The notes under the pieces are model-generated. The model had not been told where the DNA came from, made no database searches, and worked only from the letters and a program-made list of their open reading frames with translations. From Butyrivibrio sp. (lineage in GTDB: Bacteria > Bacillota > Clostridia > Lachnospirales > Lachnospiraceae), in assembly GCA_015056565.1 (NCBI GenBank), contig SVGB01000017.1, positions 1 through 64,000 of the forward strand: DNA of 64,000 nucleotides. Direction: 5' to 3'. Position 1 is the first letter of the stretch, and each line of letters starts with the position of its first letter. Position numbers and translations under genes: made by a program. Of this stretch, positions 1 to 10,232 are shown piece after piece.

Positions 1-227
1 TAACCTACTTCTTGATAAACCGTCATGCGGTAACTAACTGATTAACAAATAAACAAAGAGACTGTGGTTGGAGCCTCACATAAACCGTCTATGCGGTAGG
101 TGAAAAAAACCAATCCACAGTATCTTAAACAGCATAGTCGAACCTATAGAAAAGGTAAAGAAAGACTATGACTATACACTAATAGTAGGTGAACATTGCA
201 TGTAAATGACATTGTGGAGGGCATAAC
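1..227 (+). other. hairpin-rich noncoding region (candidate structured leader/ncRNA)
   Basis: ACCG-N5-CGGT (19-31), ACTGTGGTTGG...CCAATCCACAGT (61-122) enclosing ACCGTCTATGCGGT, and CATAGTC(..ACCT..AGGT..)GACTATG (133-170); no ORF. Confidence 0.4.
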
Positions 228-440
228 ATGAGCAAAAGAGAGATGGTTTGTAAACACAAGAACTCCAGAATTATCGAAAAAGAAGAAACTTATCCGGTTT
301 TGGGGGAAGGCACAACAATCGTAGCCAATGTTAAAGTTTGTAGCGATTGCGGTAAAGAAATATTTGATCTTCGATTAGACGAAGATAATATGCAAAGAGC
401 ATTTGCCAAATACAAACAGAACCATGCTCTTATGACTTGA
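228..440 (+). CDS. small YgiT/MqsA-type zinc-finger-like protein
   Basis: ORF with CKHK..VCSDCGKEIFDLRLDEDN; SD gtggaggg upstream. Confidence 0.55.
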   Translation: MSKREMVCKHKNSRIIEKEETYPVLGEGTTIVANVKVCSDCGKEIFDLRLDEDNMQRAFAKYKQNHALMT

Positions 441-622
441 GCGGAAATTTCAGAACAATAAATTAGAACATTGTTTTGGCAGGGTATGCCATTGTGATTC
501 CATTCTTTACAATCATGTGGCTATGTACAGGCAGGATGGCTATAATGAAGTTGAAGCAAGGAATAAGGCGCTTTTGTTTTGTTGTGAACACTTCAAGATA
601 TCTTACAAGGAGGTGACTCTGG

Positions 623-817
623 ATGATTAAAGAAGAAGTAAAAAAAGAGTACTATGAAGATGATTCTCTAGACAATATCGAATAGTTGCTGACCAGGCCT
701 AGAGAGGAACTTGAGAGGGAGGCTGATGAACTGTATAGGCAAATGAAAGCCAATCCTCATATTATTGAAAAACCAAAATGTAGTGTGAGATTTCCTATTT
801 TTGAAAATAATAAATAA
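623..817 (+). pseudogene. small ORF interrupted by in-frame TAG (codon 21)
   Basis: AGGAGGT SD then MIKEEVKKEYYEDDSLDNIE*LLTRPREELEREADELYRQMKANPHIIEKPKCSVRFPIFENNK in a single frame. Confidence 0.45.
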
Positions 818-835
818 ACGAGAATTAATTATTTT

Positions 836-879
836 CTCCCGATATATGGTGTGTGTAGCACTTTATATCGGGAGTTTTT
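836..879 (+). terminator. rho-independent terminator
   Basis: CTCCCGATATA...TATATCGGGAG followed by TTTTT. Confidence 0.8.
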
Positions 880-911
880 GTGTGGTATCATATTAGAGGA
901 GGCTAGATTTT

Positions 912-2774
912 ATGCTGACTTTTCCAACAGATTTCTTTAAAGACGAGATCAGAAATGATTTCCTGATCTCTGAAATGATGAAAAGAGCATGGGCAGCGCA
1001 CTTGAAGATCCTTGACGAGCTTCAGGCGCTGTTTAGAAAGTATGACCTTCTTTACTATGCGGATTTTGGAACGCTTCTTGGAGCTGTCAGGCATGGCGGC
1101 ATTATTCCCTGGGATGATGATATTGATATTTCCATGCCCAGGGCAGATTTTATGAAGCTTCTTGAGCATGCGGATGAGATAGGCGGGGGCCTTACGATCC
1201 GCAGCGTCTATAACACAGAGTCTTTTACCAATTTCCATGCAGTAGCTACACACAAGACAGACCTTTTGCGGTGGGATGATGACAGGATGAGGGACTACTA
1301 CGGTTGTCCTTTTATCTGCTACATCGACATTTTTCCTATGGATTACATCCCTCGTGATCCGGAAAAGAGAAAGCTCATGCAGCAGCTTTATTCCTACGCC
1401 TATCAGATGGTCTACACCTGCGTGGAGATCGAGAGTTCTTTTTGCGGCGGAAATCTGATCACTTATAGAGAGCTAAAGAGCGGACTCGAAGCCTATTGTC
1501 AGGGCGCATTATCTGCTGCTATGACAGCGAAAACTAACGGTTTTTTGTCACAGTTAAAAGAGCTGGAGGGCTTCCTTAGCAGATTCTATGGGAACAAGAT
1601 TTCTATTGATAAAGACAAAAAGCTTAGAAACCAGCTTTGCCTGGTAACTGAATATATAGCATCTTCTTGTAACTCAAGGGATGCTGACAGAGTAGATTAT
1701 TGTCCTCATATGGCCTATGCAAAAAAAGATCTTTCCAGAGATAAATCTTGGGTAAAAGAGACTGTGGAGATGCCCTTTGAGGTCACCACCATAGCAGCGC
1801 CTAAGATGTATCACGAAGTTCTTGTCAGTCGCTTTGGCCCTAACTACATGACGCCAAAACATCTTTCATCAACCCATGAGTACCCTTATTACAGGACGCA
1901 AGTGGAAGTGTTGATAGGGGGAGATACTGGTGAGAATTACCATGAGTATCCTCAGAAAAAAGAGCTGCTTGATGTGCTTGAGACCTTTAAGGAAGGTCAT
2001 CAGGTTCTGGATGATCTGATGGGACAGATTGCTCAGGAAGGAAGTCAGAAGGCGCATGGTGGCCAGGGCAACGCAAATGTTGGGACTATAACTGGACTTC
2101 TTGCAGATCTTCAGGATGGCGCAGTAGGCCTTGGAGAGGCAATCGATAATATCTGCGGCGAAGGCACAGACCCTGTAAATGAGCTGGAGAAGTACTGCGA
2201 GTCTGTTTACCATATATATGAGAAAGTTGAGAATGCTGGTAATACAGCGGCGAATGGAGCGGTAGCTGATCTGTCATGTGACTCCAAGATCTCTGTTACA
2301 GGAGGTCTCTCCGCGTCGCTTCAAAATGTAAGGCGCGGCATAATCAGACAGATTCACGAGGACATTCCAACAGACTGGGAAAAGAAACTAAGAAGACCCG
2401 ATGGCTCCACAAAAAAAGTAGTTATCTATGGCATTTCAGCTGTTGAGGCTTTGACCAGCAGCAAGAAGAGCGCTGAAAAGATCAGGAATTCTCTGGAGAT
2501 TTTTGACGGAAGCAAGGATGATGTTTGTGTGATCTTCGAAGTCCCAATGGGATTTATGGGATTTCTGGATAAGTGCAACCTTGAGCTTGCGCCCCTTTAT
2601 GCTGACGCGCTTTCTTTTGCCCGGCAGCTTGATGGCTGTATCTGTGATGATGGGAAAAAGCTTGAGCTTGCCGTATCTCTTGCGGATGCGTACTACGGCG
2701 ACAAATGTCCGCTTATGGATATCTGCAAGGATGCCGGAATGCCAGTGATGATACAGAATTACGATATCAGGTGA
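912..2774 (+). CDS. LicD family phosphotransferase with uncharacterised C-terminal extension
   Basis: YYADFGTLLGAVRHGGIIPWDDDIDISMPRADF is the LicD signature; 620 aa, RBS gaggagg. Confidence 0.88.
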   Translation: MLTFPTDFFKDEIRNDFLISEMMKRAWAAHLKILDELQALFRKYDLLYYADFGTLLGAVRHGGIIPWDDDIDISMPRADFMKLLEHADEIGGGLTIRSVYNTESFTNFHAVATHKTDLLRWDDDRMRDYYGCPFICYIDIFPMDYIPRDPEKRKLMQQLYSYAYQMVYTCVEIESSFCGGNLITYRELKSGLEAYCQGALSAAMTAKTNGFLSQLKELEGFLSRFYGNKISIDKDKKLRNQLCLVTEYIASSCNSRDADRVDYCPHMAYAKKDLSRDKSWVKETVEMPFEVTTIAAPKMYHEVLVSRFGPNYMTPKHLSSTHEYPYYRTQVEVLIGGDTGENYHEYPQKKELLDVLETFKEGHQVLDDLMGQIAQEGSQKAHGGQGNANVGTITGLLADLQDGAVGLGEAIDNICGEGTDPVNELEKYCESVYHIYEKVENAGNTAANGAVADLSCDSKISVTGGLSASLQNVRRGIIRQIHEDIPTDWEKKLRRPDGSTKKVVIYGISAVEALTSSKKSAEKIRNSLEIFDGSKDDVCVIFEVPMGFMGFLDKCNLELAPLYADALSFARQLDGCICDDGKKLELAVSLADAYYGDKCPLMDICKDAGMPVMIQNYDIR

Positions 2775-2829
2775 CACGATACATCGGTTCAAACTGATTA
2801 CTTTGATTATTATAAGCGGAGGCGCATAT

Positions 2830-3525
2830 ATGAATGTCGCAATTATCCTGGCCGGGGGAACCGGCAGCAGAGTTGCATCAGAGATTCCCAAGCAGTTCAT
2901 TGAACTGTCGGGGCAGATGATGATAATGCATAGCCTTAAGCCATTTGCTGAGAGCAAGACGGTGGATGCAATCCAGATTGTTGCAGGGCAGGAGTGGCGC
3001 GAAAAGATAGAGAGTGAGCTGTTTGAAGATCCGGAACTTGCAAGGGAGTTTAACGGCTTTTCGGATCCCGGAGAGAACAGGCAGATGTCTATCTACAATG
3101 CGCTCAAAGATATTGATAATACACTTGAGAGCGTTGATGGAGTCATAATCCATGATGCTGCAAGGCCCTTCGTTACAGTGGAAGATATTGATGCCTGCCT
3201 TAAGGCACTGAAGGAGCACGATGGAGGAATGCCAGTTCTTCCTATGAAGGATACTGTGTATTTTAGCAGAAATGGGAAAAAGGTGGACGAGCTTTTAAAC
3301 CGCAACTGCATATATGCGGGACAGGCACCGGAAGCTTTCAGGTTTAGAGAGTACCTTGAGGCTAATGAGGATCTTCTGCCAGATAAGATTCTTTTGATCA
3401 AGGGATCTACAGAGCCTGCAATTATGGCGGGGCTGGACGTGGCCATGATCTCAGGGAACCAGCTTAACTTCAAGGTTACTACCAAAGAGGATTTGGAGAG
3501 GGCAAAAGAAATATTAGAGGGCTGA
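2830..3525 (+). CDS. IspD/TarI-like cytidylyltransferase
   Basis: IILAGGTGSRVASEIPKQFIELSGQ... VIIHDAARPFV; start moved to ATG 2830 after gcggagg. Confidence 0.88.
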   Translation: MNVAIILAGGTGSRVASEIPKQFIELSGQMMIMHSLKPFAESKTVDAIQIVAGQEWREKIESELFEDPELAREFNGFSDPGENRQMSIYNALKDIDNTLESVDGVIIHDAARPFVTVEDIDACLKALKEHDGGMPVLPMKDTVYFSRNGKKVDELLNRNCIYAGQAPEAFRFREYLEANEDLLPDKILLIKGSTEPAIMAGLDVAMISGNQLNFKVTTKEDLERAKEILEG

Positions 3526-3532
3526 ACATTTC

Positions 3533-4693
3533 ATGAATATCCTTCTTTACGATTTCCTAAATTCATATATTCAGTACGATCTGGTTTATTACCTTCAGAA
3601 GGCAGGACACAAGTGCAACAACGTGCTCTACAGAGAGGGCATCGATAAGTACGAGGACGAAGCCTTCACTGCCAGGATGGAAAAAGACCTCTCAGAGGGA
3701 AACTACGATCTTGTGCTCACCACCAATTTCTGGCCGGTGGTGTCCAAGGTCTGTAAGAGCCATGACTTAAGGTACGTGTCATGGTTTTTTGACAGTCCGC
3801 CTAATCTTCCGACAACGGAGTGCATGGACTATTCCTGCAATGAGATATTCTTTTTTGCCAGGGCGGACTACGAGACCTACAAGGCCATGGGGCTTACTAA
3901 TGTTCACTACCTGCCGCTGGCGGTCAATGTGGAAAGGCTAAATGGTGTGCGGACTGACTACTGCAAGTACGAGAGCGAGATCTCTTTTGTGGGAAAGCTC
4001 TACGAGTCCATGCTGCCAAGCCTTACATCCCACATGGACGAATACCAGAGAGGCTATATTGACGGTGTTGTGAACGTGCAGACGCAGCTTTATGGCGGAT
4101 ATATCATTGACGACGCCATAACGGAGGAATTTACGGACAGCGTCAGGAAGCGCTACAGGAGCCTGTCTGAGAAGGCAATTCAGGTCACTAAAAAAGAACT
4201 GGCCTGGGCGGTGGCTTCTTATGTGACTCATCTTGAGAGGATGACGCTTTTAAGCGTTTTGTCCCAGAGGCACCAGTTTAAGCTTTATACCTTTGAGCTT
4301 TCCGAGAAGGAAAAAGAGCTCCTTTCTAAGGTTGAGTTTATGGGGGCTGTGGACTATCTTGATGAGATGCCACAGGTATTTAGGGCCAGCAAGATCAACC
4401 TTTGTCCTGTGCTCAAGGCAAATCGCTCTGGAATACCTCTTAGGGCGCTGGATATCATGGGCTGCGGAGGATTTCTTTTGTCCAGCTACCAGTCAGAGCT
4501 CTACGAATATTTCCTGGACGGCCAGGAGTGCGTTATGTACACCTCACTGGAAGATGCTGTTGCAAAGACTGAGTTCTACCTGCAGCACGATGATCTTCGC
4601 AAGGCAATTGCAGCTGCTGGAACTGCCCGCATTGAGGAAACTTTCCGCTATGAGGACAGAATTGAGGTACTGCTGAAAAGTTATAGTAAATGA
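3533..4693 (+). CDS. CgeB/DUF3880-type glycosyltransferase
   Basis: WFFDSPPN...FFFARADYETYKAMGLTNVHYLPLAVN; C-terminal glycosyltransferase-like IPLRALDIMGCGGFLLSSYQSEL. Confidence 0.78.
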   Translation: MNILLYDFLNSYIQYDLVYYLQKAGHKCNNVLYREGIDKYEDEAFTARMEKDLSEGNYDLVLTTNFWPVVSKVCKSHDLRYVSWFFDSPPNLPTTECMDYSCNEIFFFARADYETYKAMGLTNVHYLPLAVNVERLNGVRTDYCKYESEISFVGKLYESMLPSLTSHMDEYQRGYIDGVVNVQTQLYGGYIIDDAITEEFTDSVRKRYRSLSEKAIQVTKKELAWAVASYVTHLERMTLLSVLSQRHQFKLYTFELSEKEKELLSKVEFMGAVDYLDEMPQVFRASKINLCPVLKANRSGIPLRALDIMGCGGFLLSSYQSELYEYFLDGQECVMYTSLEDAVAKTEFYLQHDDLRKAIAAAGTARIEETFRYEDRIEVLLKSYSK

Positions 4694-4697
4694 AGGA

Positions 4698-4725
4698 TAA
4701 AATAATCTTCCTATTATGCCGATAT
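4698..4725 (+). promoter_or_regulatory. sigma28 (SigD/FliA)-type promoter
   Basis: TAAA-N16-GCCGATAT upstream of flagellin. Confidence 0.8.
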
Positions 4726-4779
4726 ACCTATTGATGTTACTGTGGTTATTATGACTTTGTTCACGGATGAAGGCGCATT

Positions 4780-6924
4780 ATGGTAATACAGCATAATTTG
4801 GCGGCTATGAATGCCAACCGGCAATTAAATATTACAAGTATCAACACAAGAAAATCTTCGGAGAAGCTCTCCTCGGGGTATCGCATAAATCGTGCGGCGG
4901 ATGATGCTGCAGGCCTTGCTATATCTGAAAAGATGAGAAGAACCATCAGGGGACTTGCCCAGGGAACTGATAATCTGACAGATGGCATAAGTTTGTGCCA
5001 GGTGGCAGACGGGGCACTTAATGAGATTCATGACATGCTGAATCGGCTCAGCGAGTTGGCGGTGAAAGGGGCAAACGATACACTCACCAGCGACGACCGG
5101 TCATATATCCAGGCTGAAGTGGACCAGCTTATAGATGGTCTTGATGATGTTTTTATAAACACCAGTTTTAATGAAAATTATATTTTCAGAGTGCCATATG
5201 TTCCTAATGTTACAGGAAATCCAAATGATATGCAGGTTTTTAATTCTTCTACAGGTACACCAGGTGGGGTTTTGATAGGCCACAAGAGGTATACCTTTGA
5301 AGAACTTGGATTCAATATAAATTCAGATGGTAAGTTTGCTGAAAACTCTGTTAGTTTCACTCTGGATAGCGGAGAGACAGTAGAGCTCTATACAAAAGAA
5401 GGATCTGAGCTTAATGATATACATCGTTTATACAGGTGGAGTGCGGATGATACAGGAATACTGATAAACAACATGCCAGCTGTCTCCTGGACAGGCCTTG
5501 GAATAGTTGATGGTAGAGCTGCTGGAGATTACAGCTTTAATTATCGTGGAATGAAAATTTCTTTTTCTGCAGAAGACAATGATTTAAAACAGATTAAGGC
5601 AGGAATCAACGGTGATGGAATATCAGATGTATGTTGGGAAACTGTTAACCCAATGCGTTCTGAGCAGAATGCAGTCACCATGTCGTATGCAGATACATTT
5701 GCTATAACCAATGCAAATAAAGACAGTGTACATGGCGACGGTTATAGCTATACTTTAAGAGCTGATGAAGAGGGAATGTGGATCCACGATGATCTGCATG
5801 GAACAGATACTGATAAGATTGCCTGGAAAGACATTAATGCAAACTCGGGCCAATATCCCATCTCTGATTGGGGGCGACCGCAGGACAAAGTGGATGAAAT
5901 CACGCTTGATTCTGATGAAACATATACATTTACTGTAAATCTGAGCGATACAGATTCTTTTGATAGTAGTATTTCAATGAATATCAAGATAATGGATGAA
6001 GCTAGCCTGGAGTCTGTCATGAGGGGGCTTGATGGACAGCAGTTTTCTGTGAAAAATGTTGCTGCTTTGAGTGGTTCAATAGACAGCAGGTCAAGTGTTT
6101 CTGCTAATCTTAGTTTCGAGTTTCAAAGGGAAAACGGAAGAGATTTTGATGCCGCTGCTGGAAATAATGCATTTTCAGACAGCTTTGCCATAATGCAATC
6201 TGCTGGGGCTTTGGTTCATCACGATGTTGAAGGAACTGCAGGATATGATTCTTTTGATGGAAAGATAAGTCTCGAGATAAATGGAAAGGTCTTTTCATCA
6301 AGCCGGTTATACGCTGATTCAAGAAGTAGTGATCATTTGAGTAATGTACGGCTTTATTTCGAGGGAGATGCAAATGAATATCTTACAATAGATAAATACT
6401 ATTTTCAGGATGGCGATCAGGAGATAGAATTGAAAGCTGCTAGTTCAAGACCGTCCCAGACACTCAGGGCTAATTCTGCTTATTCTGCAGATGCTGAAAC
6501 GATGTTCGGAGTCAAGGTCAATCCGCCAGAAAAAAAGATGATTATTCAGGCCAGCAGTGAGGTGGAAAACTATATTGAGTTGAAATGGAGTCCGTTAAAT
6601 ACAGGAATTCTTGGAATTGGCGGTTTACTTTATACATCATCTGATGCTTCAAGAGATAGCATTGAGGCCGTCAAAGCAGCTCAGCAAATTGTCAGTGAGG
6701 AAAGATCTACTTTTGGTGCCTATCAAAACAGGCTTGAACATTCTGTTCGAAATAATATGAATATTGAGGAAAACACCCAGAGTGCGGAATCTATTATTAG
6801 GGATACGAATATGGCTGAAGAGATGCAAAAGTATTCTAACTCTAATATTATTGCTCAGGCAGGCCAGACAATGCTGGCTCAGGCCAATCAGTCTAAGCAA
6901 GGAGTACTAAGTCTGCTGCAGTGA
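4780..6924 (+). CDS. flagellin with large central variable domain
   Basis: N-term MVIQHNLAAMNANRQLNITSINTRKSSEKLSSGYRINRAADDAAGLAISEKMR; C-term NMAEEMQKYSNSNIIAQAGQTMLAQANQSKQGVLSLLQ; 714 aa. Confidence 0.95.
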   Translation: MVIQHNLAAMNANRQLNITSINTRKSSEKLSSGYRINRAADDAAGLAISEKMRRTIRGLAQGTDNLTDGISLCQVADGALNEIHDMLNRLSELAVKGANDTLTSDDRSYIQAEVDQLIDGLDDVFINTSFNENYIFRVPYVPNVTGNPNDMQVFNSSTGTPGGVLIGHKRYTFEELGFNINSDGKFAENSVSFTLDSGETVELYTKEGSELNDIHRLYRWSADDTGILINNMPAVSWTGLGIVDGRAAGDYSFNYRGMKISFSAEDNDLKQIKAGINGDGISDVCWETVNPMRSEQNAVTMSYADTFAITNANKDSVHGDGYSYTLRADEEGMWIHDDLHGTDTDKIAWKDINANSGQYPISDWGRPQDKVDEITLDSDETYTFTVNLSDTDSFDSSISMNIKIMDEASLESVMRGLDGQQFSVKNVAALSGSIDSRSSVSANLSFEFQRENGRDFDAAAGNNAFSDSFAIMQSAGALVHHDVEGTAGYDSFDGKISLEINGKVFSSSRLYADSRSSDHLSNVRLYFEGDANEYLTIDKYYFQDGDQEIELKAASSRPSQTLRANSAYSADAETMFGVKVNPPEKKMIIQASSEVENYIELKWSPLNTGILGIGGLLYTSSDASRDSIEAVKAAQQIVSEERSTFGAYQNRLEHSVRNNMNIEENTQSAESIIRDTNMAEEMQKYSNSNIIAQAGQTMLAQANQSKQGVLSLLQ

Positions 6925-6988
6925 TGGAAAACAATTAAAAATGTAATGCTTTCCAGTGTGGTGTGATCATAAAAAAGGAAGTATAACA

Positions 6989-8131
6989 TTGAAAGCTCAA
7001 ATCCTATATGGAATCGGAAATATAAAATACACAGAAGTAGAAGTACCAGCCCTGAAAGACAATGAGGCACTGATACAGGTCAGTGCCTGCGGAATCTGTG
7101 GCTCAGACATCCCAAGGATCTACAAGACAGGAGCTCACAACATGCCACTGGTACCAGGGCATGAGATGACTGGGATGGTAAAAGAGTGCACGGCAAGGCC
7201 TGAGCTAGTTGGCAGGAGAGTGGGGATATTTCCGCTTATTCCCTGCAAGGAGTGTCCTCAGTGCAAAAACGGGCACTACGAGATGTGTGAAAACTACAAC
7301 TATCTGGGATCGAGGTGCGATGGCGGATTTGCTGAGTTTGTCACTGTTCCAGTGTGGAATCTGATACCGCTGCCTGATGACATATCAGACGATGAGGCAG
7401 CAATGCTTGAGCCTATGAGTGTTGCAGTGCATGCAATCAGGGAGATTGGACTTATCAGTAAAGTCACTGCCCAGGATGGCTCCAAACAGTGGACGGCAGG
7501 AGCGGCTGGTGATGACGAAACTGGAAGCCAGCCCACTATTGCTGTTTGCGGCCTTGGGACAATCGGCCTGTTTGTTGCTATGTTTCTAAAAGATGCGGGC
7601 TACCGAAATGTCTTTTGCATAGGCAACAAGGACATCCAGAAGAAAAAGCTTCTGGAGATGGGATACTCTGAAGGCGACCTTTGCGACGTGCGATTTGGGG
7701 AGCCGGCTTCATTTATAAAAGAAAAAACAGGCGGCCGCGGAGTGGACTACTACTTTGAATGTATTGGCCGTCCTGAGAGCTACGAGCAGGCCATTAAGTG
7801 CGCTGCGCCTCTTGGCAGGGTGATGCTGGTGGGCAATCCCGCGGCAGATATGGACCTTCCCAGGGAAACTTACTGGAAGATACTCCGAAACCAGTTGACC
7901 CTCAAAGGAACCTGGAATTCTTCTTATCCCGATGACTGGACCTATGTGGTTGAAAGACTTACATGCTGGAAAAAATTGCGCGAGAGTGCAATAAAACCAA
8001 ATGATGAACTTTGTGCTATGGACCCTTCTGCTCTCATCACCCATAGATTCAATCTTGAAGACATGGACCAGGGGCTTTCCATTATGAAGAACAAGTCTGA
8101 AGAATACATTAAAGTCATGGTAAATCCGTAG
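6989..8131 (+). CDS. zinc-dependent alcohol dehydrogenase (galactitol-1-P/sorbitol dehydrogenase-like)
   Basis: CGICGSDIPRIYKTGAHNMPLVPGHEMTG..., structural Zn Cys cluster CKECPQCKNGHYEMC; TTG 6989 preceded by aaggaag. Confidence 0.88.
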   Translation: MKAQILYGIGNIKYTEVEVPALKDNEALIQVSACGICGSDIPRIYKTGAHNMPLVPGHEMTGMVKECTARPELVGRRVGIFPLIPCKECPQCKNGHYEMCENYNYLGSRCDGGFAEFVTVPVWNLIPLPDDISDDEAAMLEPMSVAVHAIREIGLISKVTAQDGSKQWTAGAAGDDETGSQPTIAVCGLGTIGLFVAMFLKDAGYRNVFCIGNKDIQKKKLLEMGYSEGDLCDVRFGEPASFIKEKTGGRGVDYYFECIGRPESYEQAIKCAAPLGRVMLVGNPAADMDLPRETYWKILRNQLTLKGTWNSSYPDDWTYVVERLTCWKKLRESAIKPNDELCAMDPSALITHRFNLEDMDQGLSIMKNKSEEYIKVMVNP

Positions 8132-8192
8132 TGCGAGCTTGCCTCTTGACACATCTAATATAATTTTTCTACATCACATTTGGAAACATATA

Positions 8193-10136
8193 TCATTGTG
8201 CTATCCCTCCAAAGTCTGCTCCGACAAGTTTAAACAGTTCACCTTTTTGTTTTGCTTTAGGCAGTTTCATGATACGTTCAGCCTGTCTTAGTTTTGCTTT
8301 TTCAAATTCGTTTCTTACAAGTCTGCCATTTCCGCTTCTCGTATCCTTTGATTCAAGTGAGTGTAGAAAGGCTGGCTTTACATCTGATTCAAGTGTGAAG
8401 TTGTTCTTTTCTGCAAACAGCTCGAGAATTTCATATAGTTCATTACCAGAATAATCAGGGAAATCAACAGTAAAAGAGATTCTGCTTTCCAGCCCGCTGT
8501 TGGCTGAAATAAACTCATGCATTTCTTTTTTATATCCGGCAAAGATCACTACGACATCATCTCGCCTGTTTTCCATCTCCTGCACTATTGTATTTATGGC
8601 TTCGGTTCCAAAACTATTTTTGTCATCATCAACCAGAGAGTATGCTTCATCTATGAAAAGAACGCTGCCACTTGCCTTGTTGAAATAATCTTTTACTATT
8701 CGTGCGGTCCAACCAACATATTTTCCAACAAGATCAGAACGTCCAACTTCAACAAGCTCACCTTTTGACAGAATGCCTTTTTGCTTGAAAATCCTGGCAA
8801 TAATTCTGGCAACGGTAGTCTTCGCAGTACCTGGGTTACCAGTAAAGAGCATGTGCATACCGATGCCCTCGGAGACAGAGGATTCGCTGCTCCGCATTTT
8901 TTGGAGTTCGTAATAGTCTATTATCTTTAGGCATAATTCTTTGACTGAATTTAAGCCGATAAGTCTGTTTAATTCTACAAGCGCATCGTTCTCAGAAGAC
9001 CTCAGTGCGTAGTATTCATCTATCTTTTCGCGATATTGAGGGTGATACGTATTGACAGTGTAGTCTGATAGCAGCCAATTTCGGAACATTTCATTGATTT
9101 CATCATATGAATAATCCTTTTGTGCTTTTAAAATGCTAATGCACTCTTCATTGGAAAGGAATAAGTCGTTTGCGGAGGCGATGGCAGTAAGCTGTTTGAT
9201 CGCAGATTGCTTGCTTAATCTTTTATTGTTTATGGTGATGAAAGGCCATATTTTACAAATGTCTCCAATGGCTTCTGGTATTTTGGGATTGCCTTCGGGA
9301 ACATTGAAGATAACGGCATATTTGCTAAGATAGCTGTTTTCTTCAGAATACACGGATTTTATCAGGCTTCTGGCATCGTTAATATCACAATGGTTTAAAT
9401 TGACTATGACTACTCCACCATCAAGATTATGGAGATTTTGTATTATATAGCGATGCTTCTCCAAATCAAATAGATCAGAGCATGAGAGGGTTATACAGCG
9501 ACGGCTGATGATTCTTTGTGCCCTACGTAGTTCATGTATGATTTCTTCCTCAATTTGTGTTGCAATCAAGTCGTTGCTCTCTGCGACAATGTAGTGTACC
9601 GGCTGATAAGTAACAGTGCCTTGTCTTATTCTTCCGTTACGGATTCTTACCAGTTCTTCTCTGGGTATATATTTTCTTAGTGATTTTCTTTTGGCTTTAA
9701 ATGTTGGCAACAGTTTTTCTCTGCACACAAATTTCTTATTATCGATATGCAGGAGATCCATAATTGATACGGTGTCGTCATACATCGTGTCAAACCATTC
9801 CTCTGAAAAAAGATTACAAAAGGAATTAAGTGTTATTTCGGATATTGCGATTGTTTCAGTGAATTTTCCAACTTTAGAAATGTCGGATAGTTCACAAAGT
9901 TCAGACGCGTATTCTTGACAAACATTATCTATTTGGCTGATTCGGGCATCTTGATCTTCGTACATAATGAGGAAGGTGACGGTTGCTATAGTTACCTTTG
10001 ATATGAGTATGTGTAAACCTAATACAGAACTGTTTGCCCAATATTGTGAGTTTAGTTTGCGAGCTACAACCTGTATGCCTTCTTTCTCACGATAGTACAT
10101 ATTTTCTAATCGGAGTTCACCTTTAAAGAACTGCAT
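8193..10136 (-). CDS. AAA+ ATPase, CbbX/SpoVK-like, with N-terminal extension
   Basis: Walker A GNPGTAKTT, Walker B VLFIDEAYSL; start ATG 10136 preceded on minus strand by gggagg. Confidence 0.85.
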   Translation of the reverse strand: MQFFKGELRLENMYYREKEGIQVVARKLNSQYWANSSVLGLHILISKVTIATVTFLIMYEDQDARISQIDNVCQEYASELCELSDISKVGKFTETIAISEITLNSFCNLFSEEWFDTMYDDTVSIMDLLHIDNKKFVCREKLLPTFKAKRKSLRKYIPREELVRIRNGRIRQGTVTYQPVHYIVAESNDLIATQIEEEIIHELRRAQRIISRRCITLSCSDLFDLEKHRYIIQNLHNLDGGVVIVNLNHCDINDARSLIKSVYSEENSYLSKYAVIFNVPEGNPKIPEAIGDICKIWPFITINNKRLSKQSAIKQLTAIASANDLFLSNEECISILKAQKDYSYDEINEMFRNWLLSDYTVNTYHPQYREKIDEYYALRSSENDALVELNRLIGLNSVKELCLKIIDYYELQKMRSSESSVSEGIGMHMLFTGNPGTAKTTVARIIARIFKQKGILSKGELVEVGRSDLVGKYVGWTARIVKDYFNKASGSVLFIDEAYSLVDDDKNSFGTEAINTIVQEMENRRDDVVVIFAGYKKEMHEFISANSGLESRISFTVDFPDYSGNELYEILELFAEKNNFTLESDVKPAFLHSLESKDTRSGNGRLVRNEFEKAKLRQAERIMKLPKAKQKGELFKLVGADFGGIAQ

Positions 10137-10232
10137 TTTTAATTCCCTCCTAAGACGTAATAACGATGTACATGTCGTATATACGACAATATTATTCAAA
10201 TAGAACCCACATGTCAATACCGAACATGTGGG

